Numbered from the stretch's first letter, positions 26,205-38,995 are shown. The stretch is 64,000 bases of DNA from Chrysomallon squamiferum (GCA_012295275.1 CM022667.1:16435988-16499987), one strand, 5' to 3'. Program-made: numbers and translations. Notes: generated from the sequence alone by a model not told the origin.

Positions 26205-26420
26205 TACTACTGTTGTTACTATTAGTTTTACAGTTACTAGTACTGTTATTACTACTAGTAGTACTACTACTACTACTACTACTACTAACATTAGCATTAC
26301 TACTACTATTATCTCCACTGTAACTACTACCTCTGTTCCTACTAATATTACTATTCATATTATTATTACTTCTACTACTGCTATTACTACAATTACTACA
26401 ACTACCCATATTTTTATTAT
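26205..26420 (+). repeat. Degenerate (ACT)n microsatellite
   Basis: Imperfect ACT/ATT trinucleotide array. The Thr- and Ser/Asn-rich open frames on either strand are artefacts. Confidence 0.88.
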
Positions 26421-26461
26421 TACTGCGATTAACAACAACAGAACTGCAGAAAACAATAAAT

Positions 26462-26554
26462 AATAAATACATTTAATTAATTAATTTATTTTTTGATTAA
26501 TTAATTAATTAATTAATTAATTAATTTATTTATTTATTTATTTATTTATTTATT
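26462..26554 (+). repeat. (TTAA)n/(ATTT)n microsatellite
   Basis: TTAA units followed by ATTT units. Confidence 0.92.
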
Positions 26555-27476
26555 TGTCTGTTGTTAAATCTTGCTACTGGTTCTTATATATATTTTCATT
26601 TTAGCTTTAAAATTTAATTATTCAAAGTGAAAACGTAGTACTAACAGGGGAAGAAAAAAAAAAAAAAAAAACGATAGCAAATTATTTTTACGTTATTCTT
26701 TCCTTCTACATCTGGAGAGACCCCAAAAGCGATTTTAGTCAATATTACTTCAAAATTTTCTGAAAATCTGAGATGTGGTTACCCAGACCTCGTTGATGCT
26801 TGCGGAGGCCCTCACCTAACTGTTCAAGTTTCAGGCCCAAGACATGTAGGTACGCCATTGTCCACAACAAATATTATTTCAAAGCACCGAAAAGCCGGGG
26901 TGGGTGGGTGGGAAATTACCAGTACGAATGTATAATTATATTTTTAGCTAACCCATCAATATTAAGAAACAATTATGACAATAAGATAACAGTTTGACCC
27001 TGAAGCTGTTACGTCATTACATGTCATTAAGTAACTGTAAATATGGAGAATATATTTCGGTTTTGTTCGGATTACCAAAAACATACATACTAGTTACAGA
27101 CACAGTTCGGTGTAGTTTTCACTCTAACTGTAAGTAACTATGGGAAAGATGATATCTCACTGCAATCCTTCATAAAAGATACATTAAATTGTTAAAAAAA
27201 TGTTTGATTTAACATATTAATACTGCTTCAAACAGAGCCCGGAATTTTCTGAAATGAGCTGAAATAATTTTAATTAATTATTGCTTTTGAATAAAAGGAT
27301 ACTTTACAAATAGTAAAATACTACGTACAAGATAGGTACAGTGTGACGTCATATCAGGGAATCAATTAAAAATTATTATAATATGATATATATTGAACTT
27401 TCTCGAAATCTCATTAATAAATGTGGAACTTGCGTTAGAATGAAAACATGACTAATTTTCATAAGGTATACAAAAT

Positions 27477-27480
<4 letters not shown>

Positions 27481-27570
<90 letters not shown>
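27481..27570 (+). repeat. (CT)n microsatellite
   Basis: Pure CT tract of about 90 bases. Confidence 0.95.
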
Positions 27571-27574
<4 letters not shown>

Positions 27575-27793
27575 CACACTTTTCTGCATGTGAGGCAGAC
27601 TTTGTATTTATATACTGAGTTAAAATAAAAAGCTAGAATCTGCAGAGCATTAATAAAACAAATTATGACTTTTCCTTTTTATTTTTATTTTTTTAATTTA
27701 TTAATGGCCTATGTTAAAGCATATATAAATATATATATTTAGAATCTTAAGGATTAAAATGATCAGATTAACTCGGAACATTTAAACCGTGAA

Positions 27794-27841
27794 GCATCTG
27801 TGGATTAGTGGTTTCCCCGGGTTCAGTTCCCGCTCGATGCA
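27794..27841 (+). pseudogene. tRNA-Gly fragment lacking the anticodon arm
   Basis: Begins GCATCTGTGG and ends with a recognisable T arm and acceptor 3' strand (CTCGATGCA). About 23 bases including the whole anticodon arm are missing compared with the intact tRNA-Gly at 21975. Confidence 0.8.
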
Positions 27842-28624
27842 CATATTTTGCTTCCAATCTTGATAGTTTTGTATTTTATTTTTGTTGCCAATCTTATACT
27901 TATGAATATATCTCGATGATTGCAAACAGCAGCAACAGTGACAACTAATTAACATTCCAGTATGAATAAAGTTATTAATTAAAAAAAAAAAAAAAAAAAA
28001 AAAAAGTAATTAATATACAAGGATTATTATGAATATGGAGCTGCGGCTTGAAAACTGTTTCTGCTGTTAAAAGTAATAATTCGAGCACCCTGTACGAAAA
28101 TAATAATAAAAATCCAACAAACAACCAAAGGAAAAAAACAATTATGTTAATTATTTAATCGGCTATTATATTATTTAGAAGACAAGTAGTCGCAGTAGTA
28201 ACAAATAAATAAATACATTTGTGATATCTACAAATACCCTCTTTCTTAAACTGTTTTAGAAAGAAGCAAATAGAATGTTGTTTATCATTTTAACATAGAC
28301 AATAATGATTGTAATTTTAAGATTCTACAGATATTTTATTTTGACTTTTATTTTGTTATTACATATATTAGTTTTAACAGTTATGTATTTTTATATAATT
28401 GTACTAATTCTGCGTCGAAACTCCTAGAACTGAAGAGATTTAGTAAGTGAACTGATCATTTTCAAATTATTAATTACAGCGAAATTCTTTAGCCTGACTA
28501 ACGTGTGCTTTTTTTCTTTATTTCTTATTGGTTATTTTTGCCTGACTGATCAAATTAAAATGGAATAGGTAACTAAATTACCGATTACGATGATAAGATT
28601 AACATAAAAAGTTAGTAACGTGAA

Positions 28625-28695
28625 GCATCAGGGGTCTAGTGGTAGAATACTCGCCTGCCACGCGGCTGACCCGGGTTCGATTCTCGTTCGATGCA
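28625..28695 (+). pseudogene. tRNA-Gly (GCC) pseudogene
   Basis: Full 71 bases with the GCC anticodon kept. Substitutions break pairs in the acceptor stem (A6 opposite C), the anticodon stem (C opposite C) and the T stem, so function is unlikely. Its 5' flank of about 80 bases resembles that of the remnant at 57212. The EN-like part of a LINE relic starts about 100 bases downstream on the same strand. Confidence 0.8.
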
Positions 28696-28794
28696 GTTTG
28701 ATAATGCTGACGTGCACCACTAAAGTGTAACTTTTTTAAATGTATATACGCCAAATAATAATGAAGAAAGAATTTGATATTTTAAAATATTATG

Positions 28795-30960
28795 TAAATT
28801 TGTGGATTTTGAAAATACAGTAATAGCAGGAGATTTTAATGCAATTTTAGATCCGAATTTAGACTTAGTATGAAAAGTTGTAATGAATTACAGTCAGTTA
28901 TTTTTAATTATAATTTAGTAGACATTTGGCGTTATAGAAATCCAGATAAAAGACAGTTTACTAGATCTCAAATTGTTGAAAAAAATATTAAACAGTCAAG
29001 AATATATTGATTTATATTTAATTTGTAGAAATGTATTAAAGTTTCTAAGTAATGTAGACATATTCTATACGTTTGAAATAGATTTTTCTCGTGTAGAGAG
29101 AGGTCAAGGTATTCGGATCTTTAATTGTTGAAAGATGAACGTTTTTGTAACGTTTTGTTGAAATAATTAATAATGCTTCTAATTGTCCTTTCTTACAGAA
29201 TGAACCTACTCTTGGGTGGGATAACTTAAAATAGAAAGTGAAAACACTTGCAATATATCTTGCAATAAATAAGAGAAAATTAGACGAGAAGTATTTTAAT
29301 ATACAAAATGCTTTAAAACGACAATATGCTAAACTAGCTGTACATAAAGATCATGATTTGAGTAACACACAAATTTTAGAAGAAAAGTTAAAATTAATTA
29401 AAAGGTCTAAATGTAATCTAAATGTAAGCTGAATGGATTCTAGATATGGATAGAAACACGTTGTTTTTTCTAAGTTTAGAAAAAACAAAACATGAATCAA
29501 ATTCTAATAAAGAACTAAAATCAGTAAATGGATTAACTTGAAAAACGGAAGATATATTAGAATTTGCTTATGACTTTTATTCGAAATTATTTACACAAAA
29601 CATGTAGATATTATTAAAGAGGAAGAAGTAATAAATTTAATATCAAATAAACTAAAGGAATCTGAAAGTGAAAACTGTGTGACAGACATTACAATTAAAG
29701 AATTAACGAAACTTTAAAAGAAATGAATAGAAATGAATCACCTGGTATGGATGTCTAACTGTTGAATTTTATGTTAAATTCTGGGAAAATTTGAAATGTT
29801 TTTATTCATAAAGTAGTTATGTCAATTCAAAAAGAAGAGATGTTGTCACGTAGTATGAAAAAAGGGGTAATTGGTCTATTTTACAAGAAAAAAGAAGGTA
29901 AAGCTGACCTTCAAATTTTCAGACCTATCAGTCCTTTAAATGTACATTATAAAATTATTTCTAAAGTTCTTGCAAATCGTCTTAAACAAGTAATGTCAAC
30001 TATTATTTCATCAGAACAAACCTGTTGTGTAAAAGGAAGAGATATTGCTGACAATATTATGTCAGTAAGAGATATTACAGATATTGTTGAGTTAAATGAT
30101 ATTGAAGGGTGTATTGTCAAAATTGATAGCATGTTACATAGTTTTATTTTAAAAGTTCTGAAAAAAATTCAGATTTGGTGATAAACATATAACGTAGATT
30201 AAAATATAATGTAATGATATAAAAGGCTGTCAAGATTAATTAACATTTAACACCTTTTTTCAATATTACAAGAGGGGTTAGACAAGGACGCCCAGTACCA
30301 AGGGTGACTTATGTTACTGTACCTGAATCCTTAAATAGTTTAATTTGAAAAAAAAGAGGAAAAAAAAAGACATATCATGAATGGAATTAGAATAACAAAT
30401 GAATTTAATTCTTTATTATTTCAGCATGCAGCTGATACTACTGTAAGTGTTTGTGATGCTCCCTTTTGCAGCTGTAGCTGAAACTATTCAAGAAAAATAT
30501 CCAGAATTACCCCCAAAACAAATTTGTGTTTCTAACAGTGTTATACTAAAATCACTTCCAGATAAATGGAAAACTTGATATAACAGAAATGATTAACGAT
30601 TAACACCTAATACAAATTTATTTCTGTTTCATAATAATGAAATGCTAAATGTCAGTACATTTACAGTTAAAATAATTTATTCTATTTTACTTTCAAAATT
30701 TTTTAAATCCACTACTTGTGAAGAAAAATGGATTGAACATGGTTTTAATATATTCTGGAGACCAGTTTCGAAATGGATACGCTACAGTGATAAATTCACT
30801 GAATTTATTGACTTAGATTTTAGAACAGCTCATCATTTGATATATACATATATAGTAAATTATATAGCTATGCCAAAATCTCATCTAGTATATATCCAAT
30901 TTGCTTGAAGGAGGATGAAGATTTGTGTATTTGTTTTCTGTATTCTATGTAAATAATTAT
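28795..30960 (+). mobile_element. Degraded L1/Tx1-like LINE, ORF2 part
   Basis: Non-LTR retrotransposon relic. In order: an endonuclease segment with AGDFNAILD (about 28820), a long frame typical of the EN-RT linker (29238-29432), a reverse transcriptase N-part with FYKKK...FRPIS...YKIISKVLANRLK and EQTCC (29819-30181), a decayed catalytic box reading QHAADTT where QYADDTT is expected (about 30421), and the C-terminal FWRPV..W and FIDLDFRTAHH segments (30642-30908). Frameshifts and stops separate the pieces, and part of the RT palm after KID is missing. The first catalytic Asp of the box is replaced by Ala, so it is dead. The 5' end including ORF1 is absent. Confidence 0.9.
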
Positions 30961-31860
30961 AATAAACAAAATCACACTGTTACATTATTCTACAATATAG
31001 AGTATGTAAAAAAAAAAAAAAAAAAAAAATTAATATTTATATTTAAAAGAATGAATAGACCGTGTTGAAAAAATAAATAAAAAACAAAATAAAAAATAAA
31101 AAGTAACAAAAAATATGATCTATTAGCAATTTGTTACAACATGTAACGTTGTCAGTCATCTACAAAACAGAATTACCACTATATATAAAATTATCTTCCA
31201 CAGCTACAAAACAGTCACAAACTTTAAAAAGAAGACGGTAATAAAAATACAATATTTTAAGGAAAGTAACTATATATATATTAATTACTAGTGGATATGG
31301 ATAATATAAAATCTGGATAAATAATTACAATAAAATACCACACACTTTTACATTATTTTACAAGACAGTACAAAATTTAAAAATGAAAAAAGATGATAAT
31401 AAAAAATATCATATTTTAAGAAAACTAATTATGGTTAATTAAGCAAAAAATGTTATTTATTAACTTATGATTATAATATTTCGATCTTAAAACAATATGA
31501 GATAATATTTCGATCTTAAAACAATCAATAAGGTATTATTTCTGTAGTTCAATGTATAATAATCATTTATTTTGAAATTATAGTTGTTAAATAACACAAT
31601 GCAAGTTACATTATGGAATAAAGTATCTAACAATATTATATAGCTTAAAAATTTAAGTATCCAGCAATGAAAATTTTTCTACTATATTTTAATTATTGTA
31701 ATAGAATCTCACTTTATTTGTGATTTTTCTTTTTATTGTATTAGAAATTTAAAATGTATTCTAGGTAAAATATTAGTATATATTTAAAAGATAAGGTTTA
31801 CCATATTTATTACTTTTTTCCAACTTAAAATATTTACAATTAACACTCTGTAACAACATG
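30724..31860 (+). repeat. LINE tail tandem copy 1
   Basis: 1137-base unit spanning the LINE C-terminal coding remnant and its 3' region. The sequence at 31860/31861 jumps back to match 30724 onward. Confidence 0.9.
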
Positions 31861-32398
31861 AAAAATGGAATGAGCTTGGTTTTAATATATTCTGGAGACC
31901 AGTTTCGAAATGGATACACTACAGTGATAAATTCACTGAATTTATTGACTTAGATTTTAGAACAGCTCATCATTTGATATATACATATAGTAAATTATAT
32001 AGCTATGCCAAAATCTCATCTAGTATATATCCAATTTGCTTGAAGGAGGATGAAGATTTGTGTATTTGTTTTCTGTATTCTATGTAAATAATTATAATAA
32101 ACAATATCACACTGTTACATTATTCTACAATATAGAGTATGTAAAATATAAAACAAAATAGTTAATATTTATATTTAAAAGAATGAATAGACTGTGTTGA
32201 AAAAATAAATAATAAACAAAATAAAAAATAAAAAGTAACAAAAAATAAGATCTATTAGCAATTTGTTACAACATGTAACGTTGTCAGTCATCTACAAAAC
32301 AGAATTACCACTATATATAAAATTATCTTCCACAGCTACAAAACAGTCACAAACTTTAAAAAGAAGACGGTAATAAAAATACAATATTTTAAGGAAAG

Positions 32399-32403
<5 letters not shown>

Positions 32404-32441
<38 letters not shown>
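32404..32441 (+). repeat. (TA)n microsatellite
   Basis: TA expansion; tandem copy 1 has only a few TA units at the equivalent place. Confidence 0.93.
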
Positions 32442-32444
<3 letters not shown>

Positions 32445-32703
32445 TTACTAGTGGATATGGATAATATAAAATCTGGATAAATAATTACAATAAAATACCA
32501 CACACTTTTACATTATTCTACAAGACAGTACAAAATTTAAAAATGAAAAAAGATGATAATAAAAAATATCATATTTTAAGAAAACTAATTATGGTTAATT
32601 AAGCAAAAAATGTTATTATTAGTTTATTATAACTACATTTGAGATAATATTTAGATGTTAAAACAATCAATAAGGTATTATTTCTGTAGTTCAATGTATA
32701 ATA

Positions 32704-33205
32704 ATCATTTATTTTGAATAACACAATGTAAGTTACATTATGGAATAAAGTATATCATTTATTTTGAAATCATAGTTCTTAAATAACACAATGCAAGTTA
32801 CATTATGGAATAAAGTATATCATTTATTTTGAAATTATAGTTCTTAAATAACATAATGCAAGTTACATTATGGAATAAAGTATATCATTTATTTTGAAAT
32901 TATAGTTCTTAAATAACACAATGCAAGTTACATTATGGAATAAAGTATATCATTTATTTTGAAATTATAGTTCTTAAATAACACAATGCAAGTTACATTA
33001 TGGAATAAAGTATATCATTTATTTTGAAATTATAGTTCTTAAATAACACAATGCAAGTTACATTATGGAATAAAGTATATCATTTATTTTGAAATTATAG
33101 TTCTTAAATAACACAATGCAAGTTACATTATGGAATAAAGTATATCATTTATTTTGAAATTATAGTTCTTAAATAACACAATGCAAGTTACATTATGGAA
33201 TAAAG
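32704..33205 (+). repeat. 65-bp minisatellite, about 7.7 copies
   Basis: Seven full units start at 32751, 32816, 32881, 32946, 33011, 33076 and 33141, nearly identical, preceded by a shortened 47-base unit. Tandem copy 1 of the LINE tail has a single equivalent unit (about 31559-31624), so this is a local expansion. Confidence 0.96.
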
Positions 33206-33436
33206 TATCTAACAACATTATATAGTTCAAAAAAATTTAAGCATGCAGCAATGAAATTTTTTCTACTATAATTTAATTATTGTAATAGAATCTCACTTTA
33301 TTTATGATTTTTCTTTTTATTGTATTAGAAATTTAAAATGTATTCTAGGTAAAATATTAATATATATTTAAAAGATAAGGTTTACCATATTTATTACTTT
33401 TTTCCAACTTAAAATATTTACAATTAACACTCTGTA

Positions 33437-33560
33437 ACAACATATAATGTTGTCAGTCATCTACAAAACAGAATTATCACTATATATAATTATCTTCCCT
33501 GCTACAAAATAGCTGAAACTTAAAAAAGGAAATGATAATAACAATGTAATATTTTAAAAA
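33437..33560 (+). repeat. Start of a third partial LINE-tail copy
   Basis: After the end of copy 2 the sequence matches the segment at about 31136-31250 again, with more divergence, and then becomes unique. Confidence 0.7.
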
Positions 33561-34162
33561 TAAAACACTGCTCTAAATGTTAACAATTCAAATTTGTTTC
33601 ATTAAATTTTCTGTAATATTAACAGAAATATTCTATGTATACTATTTAAAATATAAAATACATCCGAGTTTAAGGTACATTTAAAACAATGAATATATTA
33701 TTACTGTAATAGAAATAACTGCTTACTAAAACTTAGCTATAGAGGACCGAAGGGTAGGGGTGCTGAAATATAAATGTCAGCTTTCAAGTTAGATTAGTTA
33801 TCTAAGTTCTCATTTTATTACCTTGCTCCAATTATCAATTTTTCATCCTTATCATTTCAGTAAACCATAAAAACTCATAAACAATACATCACTTCTTTTA
33901 AAATTTCAAATTCAATGACAGTGCTTAAAAAAAAAAAATAATAATAATAAAAATCAACAGGAGCATTATAAAGTTGCATGTTAAAGATAATAACATAATA
34001 AAAAAGGCTGCTTTTTGTTCAGATTGTCGGCTGTTACTGTTTTTCATTCTCTCTCTTCTCAGATCAGTGGTTCGCCTTGTTGACATTTTCTGTGTAATAT
34101 ACTGCATACAGTTATCTATTACATGTAATCCTACTCTTATTTATACTGTATTATTCCAAAGT

Positions 34163-34165
<3 letters not shown>

Positions 34166-34223
<58 letters not shown>

Positions 34224-34242
34224 ACGCACACACACACACACA
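34166..34242 (+). repeat. (CA)n microsatellite
   Basis: CG-led CA dinucleotide tract with two interruptions. Confidence 0.94.
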
Positions 34243-34668
34243 CTACAGATATAGGTTTGCACCCATGTGCTTTAAAAAAATCTAAAAAAATATTATTTAA
34301 AATAATTTATCTCCAAATTCAAAGAAAATAAAAACGCTAAATAAAAAGAATAGTAAATAAAGTACATATGATTACAGTAGGTAATCGCTCAATGTTAATC
34401 TTATGACAATTGCTTCCGTGTTACCCAAGCTACACAAAAATAAATCAATGAGAATAATTTTTCTCAGATTTTCATAAATCTGCCACAATCAACAAGCTGT
34501 CTTTTTTAATGTACTATTACTGATTTATCGGTTTCAAAATAAAATTTGTAAGTACACAAAATCTGTTGTTCACATGTGTTCAGAATCAACGACGTCTTTT
34601 TATGATATGATTACAATTTCATTTGCCAAGATACTTGAAAAAATGGGTGCTACTGTATAATAGAAGTG

Positions 34669-34716
34669 AACCTTTCATTAGAAAGCCTTCCAAGATAGCC
34701 TTTCTAATGAAAGGTT
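34669..34716. repeat. Perfect 17-bp inverted repeat with 14-base loop
   Basis: Arms 34669-34685 and 34700-34716 are exact reverse complements (AACCTTTCATTAGAAAG and its complement). It lies about 440 bases past the stop codon of the TRPV-like gene on the minus strand, where it could be in the 3' UTR. Confidence 0.85.
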
Positions 34717-34876
34717 GAAATTTTCAGTGTTGACTATGAAAAATTCATTAAACTTCTGAAACTTAATTCAGTAAAACATATTTCCTAGAATGACAGCATC
34801 AAAATACAAACCATTAAGACGTCATTTAACACAAACACACATAATATTATCCATATACATAATTTATAAACATTAA

Positions 34877-34877
<1 letters not shown>

Positions 34878-34919
<42 letters not shown>

Positions 34920-34920
34920 T
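34878..34920 (+). repeat. (ATT)n microsatellite
   Basis: Pure ATT array. Confidence 0.93.
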
Positions 34921-35155
34921 TCTGTGGGTTTTTTATGTTCGAAAGTGTACTTAGATGAAAGAATGGCTTTAATTTATAGAAAATTCACAAATATTAAATG
35001 GCGATGTTAATACAAATACTAAATGGTAATACTAAAAGACATTTAATTTATAATTATTATATCATTTTCGCCTTCACAGATTTCATTTCTATATGAGATT
35101 TTGGTTTATATCATATTCATCCATTGCTATATCAAAAGTGTGTACAGATTATTAT

Positions 35156-37320
35156 TTAATTAATTATCGTTGAAACCTGCCAACTCATATCCTCACTGGG
35201 AGTTTGTCTCACTTTTCTACGATTTGTTTTGGATTTTGTCTTGGTTATGTCTTCTTTTACATGTCTTTCTCCCTCTACCAGACTTCGTCTCAGATTAACT
35301 GAACCTTTCGTGTAGCCTGTTCGCACGGAATCAAGTTCAAGAAAATATCTTTTTTCATCTATTATTGTCTTCTGTTTGATATCAAAATGCTTAACCTCTT
35401 CTTCGTCTCCAGTACATTTCTTCATACGTCGAAGTAAGATGTTCTCTATGAAAAGAATTACCGAAAGCCTCTGCATCTTCCATTGTATGAATTTGTCTTC
35501 TGATATTAGAGCACATGTTTGTGACATCATAGCAATGAGGGCATTGAACATCAAGACGTAAGTGAGAATCATAAAGAGTACAACAAGTGTTGTGGCCAAC
35601 CAAGGCACACTTGCTTCATTGAGTACAGTAAGTTCAGGCAAACCCAGCATCATGTTAAATAAAGTTAACATAGTCATCAGAAAAGTCTGAAAATTCTCAG
35701 AATTGGTACATACCACAGAATTGTTACTTCCCACAGAAGAGCCACATTTTATGTTAGTTGGAACAAAGAGCATGTAAATCATTGCTGTAAATGACAGATA
35801 TTCGATCAATATAATGACCGAAAAGCGAAACAGATCACTAAATAAAACCTTTTGTATCATCACGGTGAAAAAGCTGAATTTTTTAAAACTTCTAAGGAAA
35901 AATGTGAGGAACCACCATCCAGTAAGGACTGAAAGGATAATAAGGTAGGGGGAACCAGGCTGGATGAAGTACCAAAGAGCGTCTACAAATGTTGTTAGAG
36001 AAAACAGAACCAGGAAAAGATGGTATGTCCCATTATGATGGATCCTTCTGAAATTCCACCATTTTCTTTCATAAAGAGATTTTCCTTCCATCAACAAATA
36101 TAGTATAGGAATAATCAAATTTAAGGAACCGATTGCAGTAACAAATGTTTTTTCAGTGTGTGATGAAGTTTGATTGTTCCCTGATGTCGAATATGAATGT
36201 TGTTCAGTTCTTAAAATGGCATATGATGTAATTCCAGTGATATATATGAGGTGGAAGATTCCCCACAAATAGTAATACAACCTGTACTCCAACCATTTTT
36301 TCTTTATAATCTCTCTAATGACTGGCAGCTTCACAAATCCAAATGCTGTTTCAGTGTCTAATTCGCTGATTCGTTCTAGGACCCCTTTGATTTCAGTGAC
36401 CTGTAACTTATTATATCTAGTTTGGTTGCTATTCACATTTTTTGAGTCAATGTCGATGTCGTCTGAAATATTTTTGGACGATTTCTTTTCTTCATGATTA
36501 TTCTGAAGCCAACGTAGCATTGAAACAGTGTCTATTTCAGTTATATCATACCGTTTGATGTCGAATAAGCCATCGTGTTTATGAAGTTTGCAGTAAACAT
36601 CATCTAAATTTAGAATGTAGTCAAATATTTTTGTTTGACCTAGTTTTCCTGCAAGTAGTAATGGTGTATATTTTTCATAATTTGGGTAAAACCAGACAGC
36701 AATTGGATCACTTTCTTCATCAACTCCTTTCTTTTCACATTTTCCTTTGTCTAGATAGACGTTAAGGTATGCCATCATTTGAATAACCTTTTCTTCATTA
36801 TTAGGATGACAAGCTGAATATTTCACAAGAGAATGGAAAACTGTATCACCATAGCTATTACGAAGTGATATTTTAGCATCGTTTTTGAGAGTAACTTGAC
36901 AATTTGTTTGTTAAAATTCAGGGCTGCCACGGAAAGTGGAAGTTCTCCCATCATAACTGTGTATCTAAAGCGACTGCCAGTGGCACAAATACTCAGCAGC
37001 TGGGTTCTTGTATCTTTATTTTCAAGCATAGCTTCTACTGCTTTAAAATTGTGTTTGCTGACTGCAATGTGAAGAGCTGTCTGCCCTTTATACTCGTGAG
37101 TTTTTGCTGTTTCGGTTAGAAGACTGGGGCAGAGATCAGCAACCTTTCTAACTAAATCATCATCGTCATCATATTTAGTTATCAGATGAAGTAAGGTTTC
37201 ACCGTTTTCACGATATCTCGCCAATTGCTTTTCACAGTCACTTTTTTTTTCAAGCTGTTCCAGTTGTTTCATCACTTCATCATTTCTACAATGAATTATG
37301 TTCCGTGCAAGCTTTTTCAT
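35156..37320 (-). CDS. TRPV-like cation channel, intronless, one frameshift
   Basis: Six-transmembrane cation channel of the TRP superfamily, closest in motif layout to TRPV. N-terminal part (37320 to about 36887): ankyrin repeats with GQTALHIAVSKHN and the TRPV-typical GELPLSVAAL. The second frame (about 36885-35156) continues with NSYGDTVFHSLV and YTPLLLAGKLGQ ankyrin repeats, then S1-S6, a pore segment LFNMMLGLPEL, a long S6 ending NALIAMM, and a TRP-box-like stretch IQWKMQRL, followed by a Lys/Arg-rich tail. Total about 720 residues, normal for the family. The two frames join at a five-A run (36882-36886, minus strand) where one extra A would restore a single frame: sequencing error or a true inactivating indel. 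There are no introns, unusual for TRPV and suggestive of a retrocopy, though I see no clear poly(A) tail. The pore motif differs from the GMGDL type. Confidence 0.88.
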
Positions 37321-38040
37321 TTTTGAATTGTGGATTTCTATTTTAAAGCAGAGACTACTTACACTGAATTCAAATATGTTTTAAAAGTGCGTGATGTGTA
37401 TCGATATGCCGCCTTTTCAGCAGTGTTTAAAAAATTATTATTTAAATTAATTTTCTTTCAGTCAGTTGTTCTATTTCTTCACAGAACATGTTCTTTACAG
37501 TTAGGATTATACTAAACTTTATTTATTTGTTTTATTTTCAAACTTGTAAGTGTTGCGCTCATCTTGCAGTTTGTCATATAAATTGATGGTCCTCTAATTT
37601 TCTTCAGACAGAAGTTGTTATAGATCTTTTTTGTTTTCTTAAACGTTTTTTCTCCTATTGATTGTAATTTATTTTTGTTATTTCATTTTATGTACTTTTT
37701 TTTTTTTTTAATACTTTGATGTCATTGAACTGGATGTTTCTTGTCAGTTACAAATAGAACTATTTTTCATACGCTATCTCCTTTCCAAAAATATCAATCT
37801 GAAAGACAAGAACAACAATATTAATTCATATTTTTGAAATGCACTTTAATAAAAGATCCTCAAAATGTAATAAACATTAATATTAAATGTATGTGGATGT
37901 ATGTATCTCTGTGTCTTTGTATGTATGTATATATGTATTTATGAATATGTATGTATGTATCTAATGTATATATGTATATATTTATGTATTTATGTATGGA
38001 CGGATGCGTGTTTGTATGCTTTGAATTGAGAATTTATTTA
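37321..38040. other. 5' flank of the TRPV-like gene
   Basis: AT-rich; holds a TATG/TATT microsatellite (about 37890-38015). No exon or promoter motif that I can defend. Confidence 0.5.
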
Positions 38041-38995
38041 GAGGTCAGGAATTGGTGGCTTTTGTTTAATTAGAAACACTAGGGAAACAAGACATGTTAA
38101 TTCTTGTCAAGTTTTCATGGACATCATTGACATTGCTGCAGCTCGTAGTTTATATTATGGCCAATAACTAATGAAAACCACGTTTATGCGAATTAGTCGT
38201 ACTGAAAAAGAGCTTTGAACATATAGAGGCTGCCCAGCTTAGTGTTGTTATTTTCTAGATTGCCTCAACGTCCCAACCAATCCCAAGATCTTAGTTTGAC
38301 ATACAACATGAGCAGATCTCTTACGATTTTCTTACAGCGGCATTCAAACTGGAGAGAAAAGTTATTCCTGCCACCTCAGCACGACGAACCATTTGCAGGA
38401 AACTGCAAACAGAGAGGGAAATATTGCTGTATTTTCACAGTTTGCCGAATATATCTACACAACGTATATTTCCTCTGTTCCGATCATCTCGCTCTCAGCA
38501 TGGAGCCTTCATCAGATCAGCGTCCTTACAAACAATTTTCACGTTTACAATGGCGCAAAAATTAGCTCGGTTTATTTCTCTTTCTTTAGACCGAAAGTAC
38601 TTAGGAAATTATTCCAAGAGAGCTAGGACATAAACACTGTCACTGTGGCTCTCTTGAGGAACCCAGGACTGTATTGGTCAGGTGTGTGAGATGTTATCTG
38701 TGCGACTGGGGTGAAAGATATTTCAAGAAAGAAGAGAGAATATCTGGTAAGGGAGGAAGACGTGTTGGTCAATTATCTGCTTTATAATTACTATACATCA
38801 TTTATAATGTTTGACTATATTATTTATCATGTTGTACAATCATCAAAAGGAATTAAACATAAAATCGAGATCGAACTTGTGTTGTATTTTCTGTGAGGGT
38901 GTTATATGCACATATATACACATACAGAGACCAGTTTGAGACAGGGGACAGAAGCGCACAACAGCATTTCTCTGCTTCTGCGCTGTTGAGCGAAC
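38041..38995 (+). repeat. Segment X plus LTR piece, copy I
   Basis: About 950 bases almost identical to 47020-47965, far more similar than the rest of the two units. One difference is an 11-base tandem duplication (GATTTTCTTAC) near 38325. Short frames here (38242-38565, 38393-38626) are unrecognised, and copy II disagrees in frame. The last 430 bases are LTR-like. Confidence 0.88.

Larger units (their letters stand above)
26555..28600. other. AT-rich stretch without a gene
   Basis: Contains poly(A) runs, a (CT)n array (27481-27570) and a truncated tRNA-Gly copy (27794-27841). The frame at 26800-26997 shows no recognisable motif. Confidence 0.55.
31861..33436 (+). repeat. LINE tail tandem copy 2, expanded
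   Basis: Collinear with 30724-31860 but longer because of an inserted (TA)n tract (32404-32441) and a 65-bp minisatellite (32704-33205). The C-terminal coding remnant is repeated at about 31870-32090. Confidence 0.9.
33561..35155. other. AT-rich stretch, likely 3' flank of the TRPV-like gene
   Basis: No gene seen. Contains (CA)n (34166-34242), a short perfect hairpin (34669-34716) and (ATT)n (34878-34920). The nearest minus-strand AATAAA-like signal is within the (ATT)n tract. Confidence 0.5.

Noticed and set aside
25933-26472. 179-codon Ser/Asn-rich minus-strand frame
   Set aside because: Mostly translation of a degenerate ACT trinucleotide array upstream of the EF-hand gene.
38242-38565. 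107-codon frame in segment X as a gene
   Set aside because: The nearly identical copy at 47221 reads a different frame after an 11-base indel, so neither frame is conserved.
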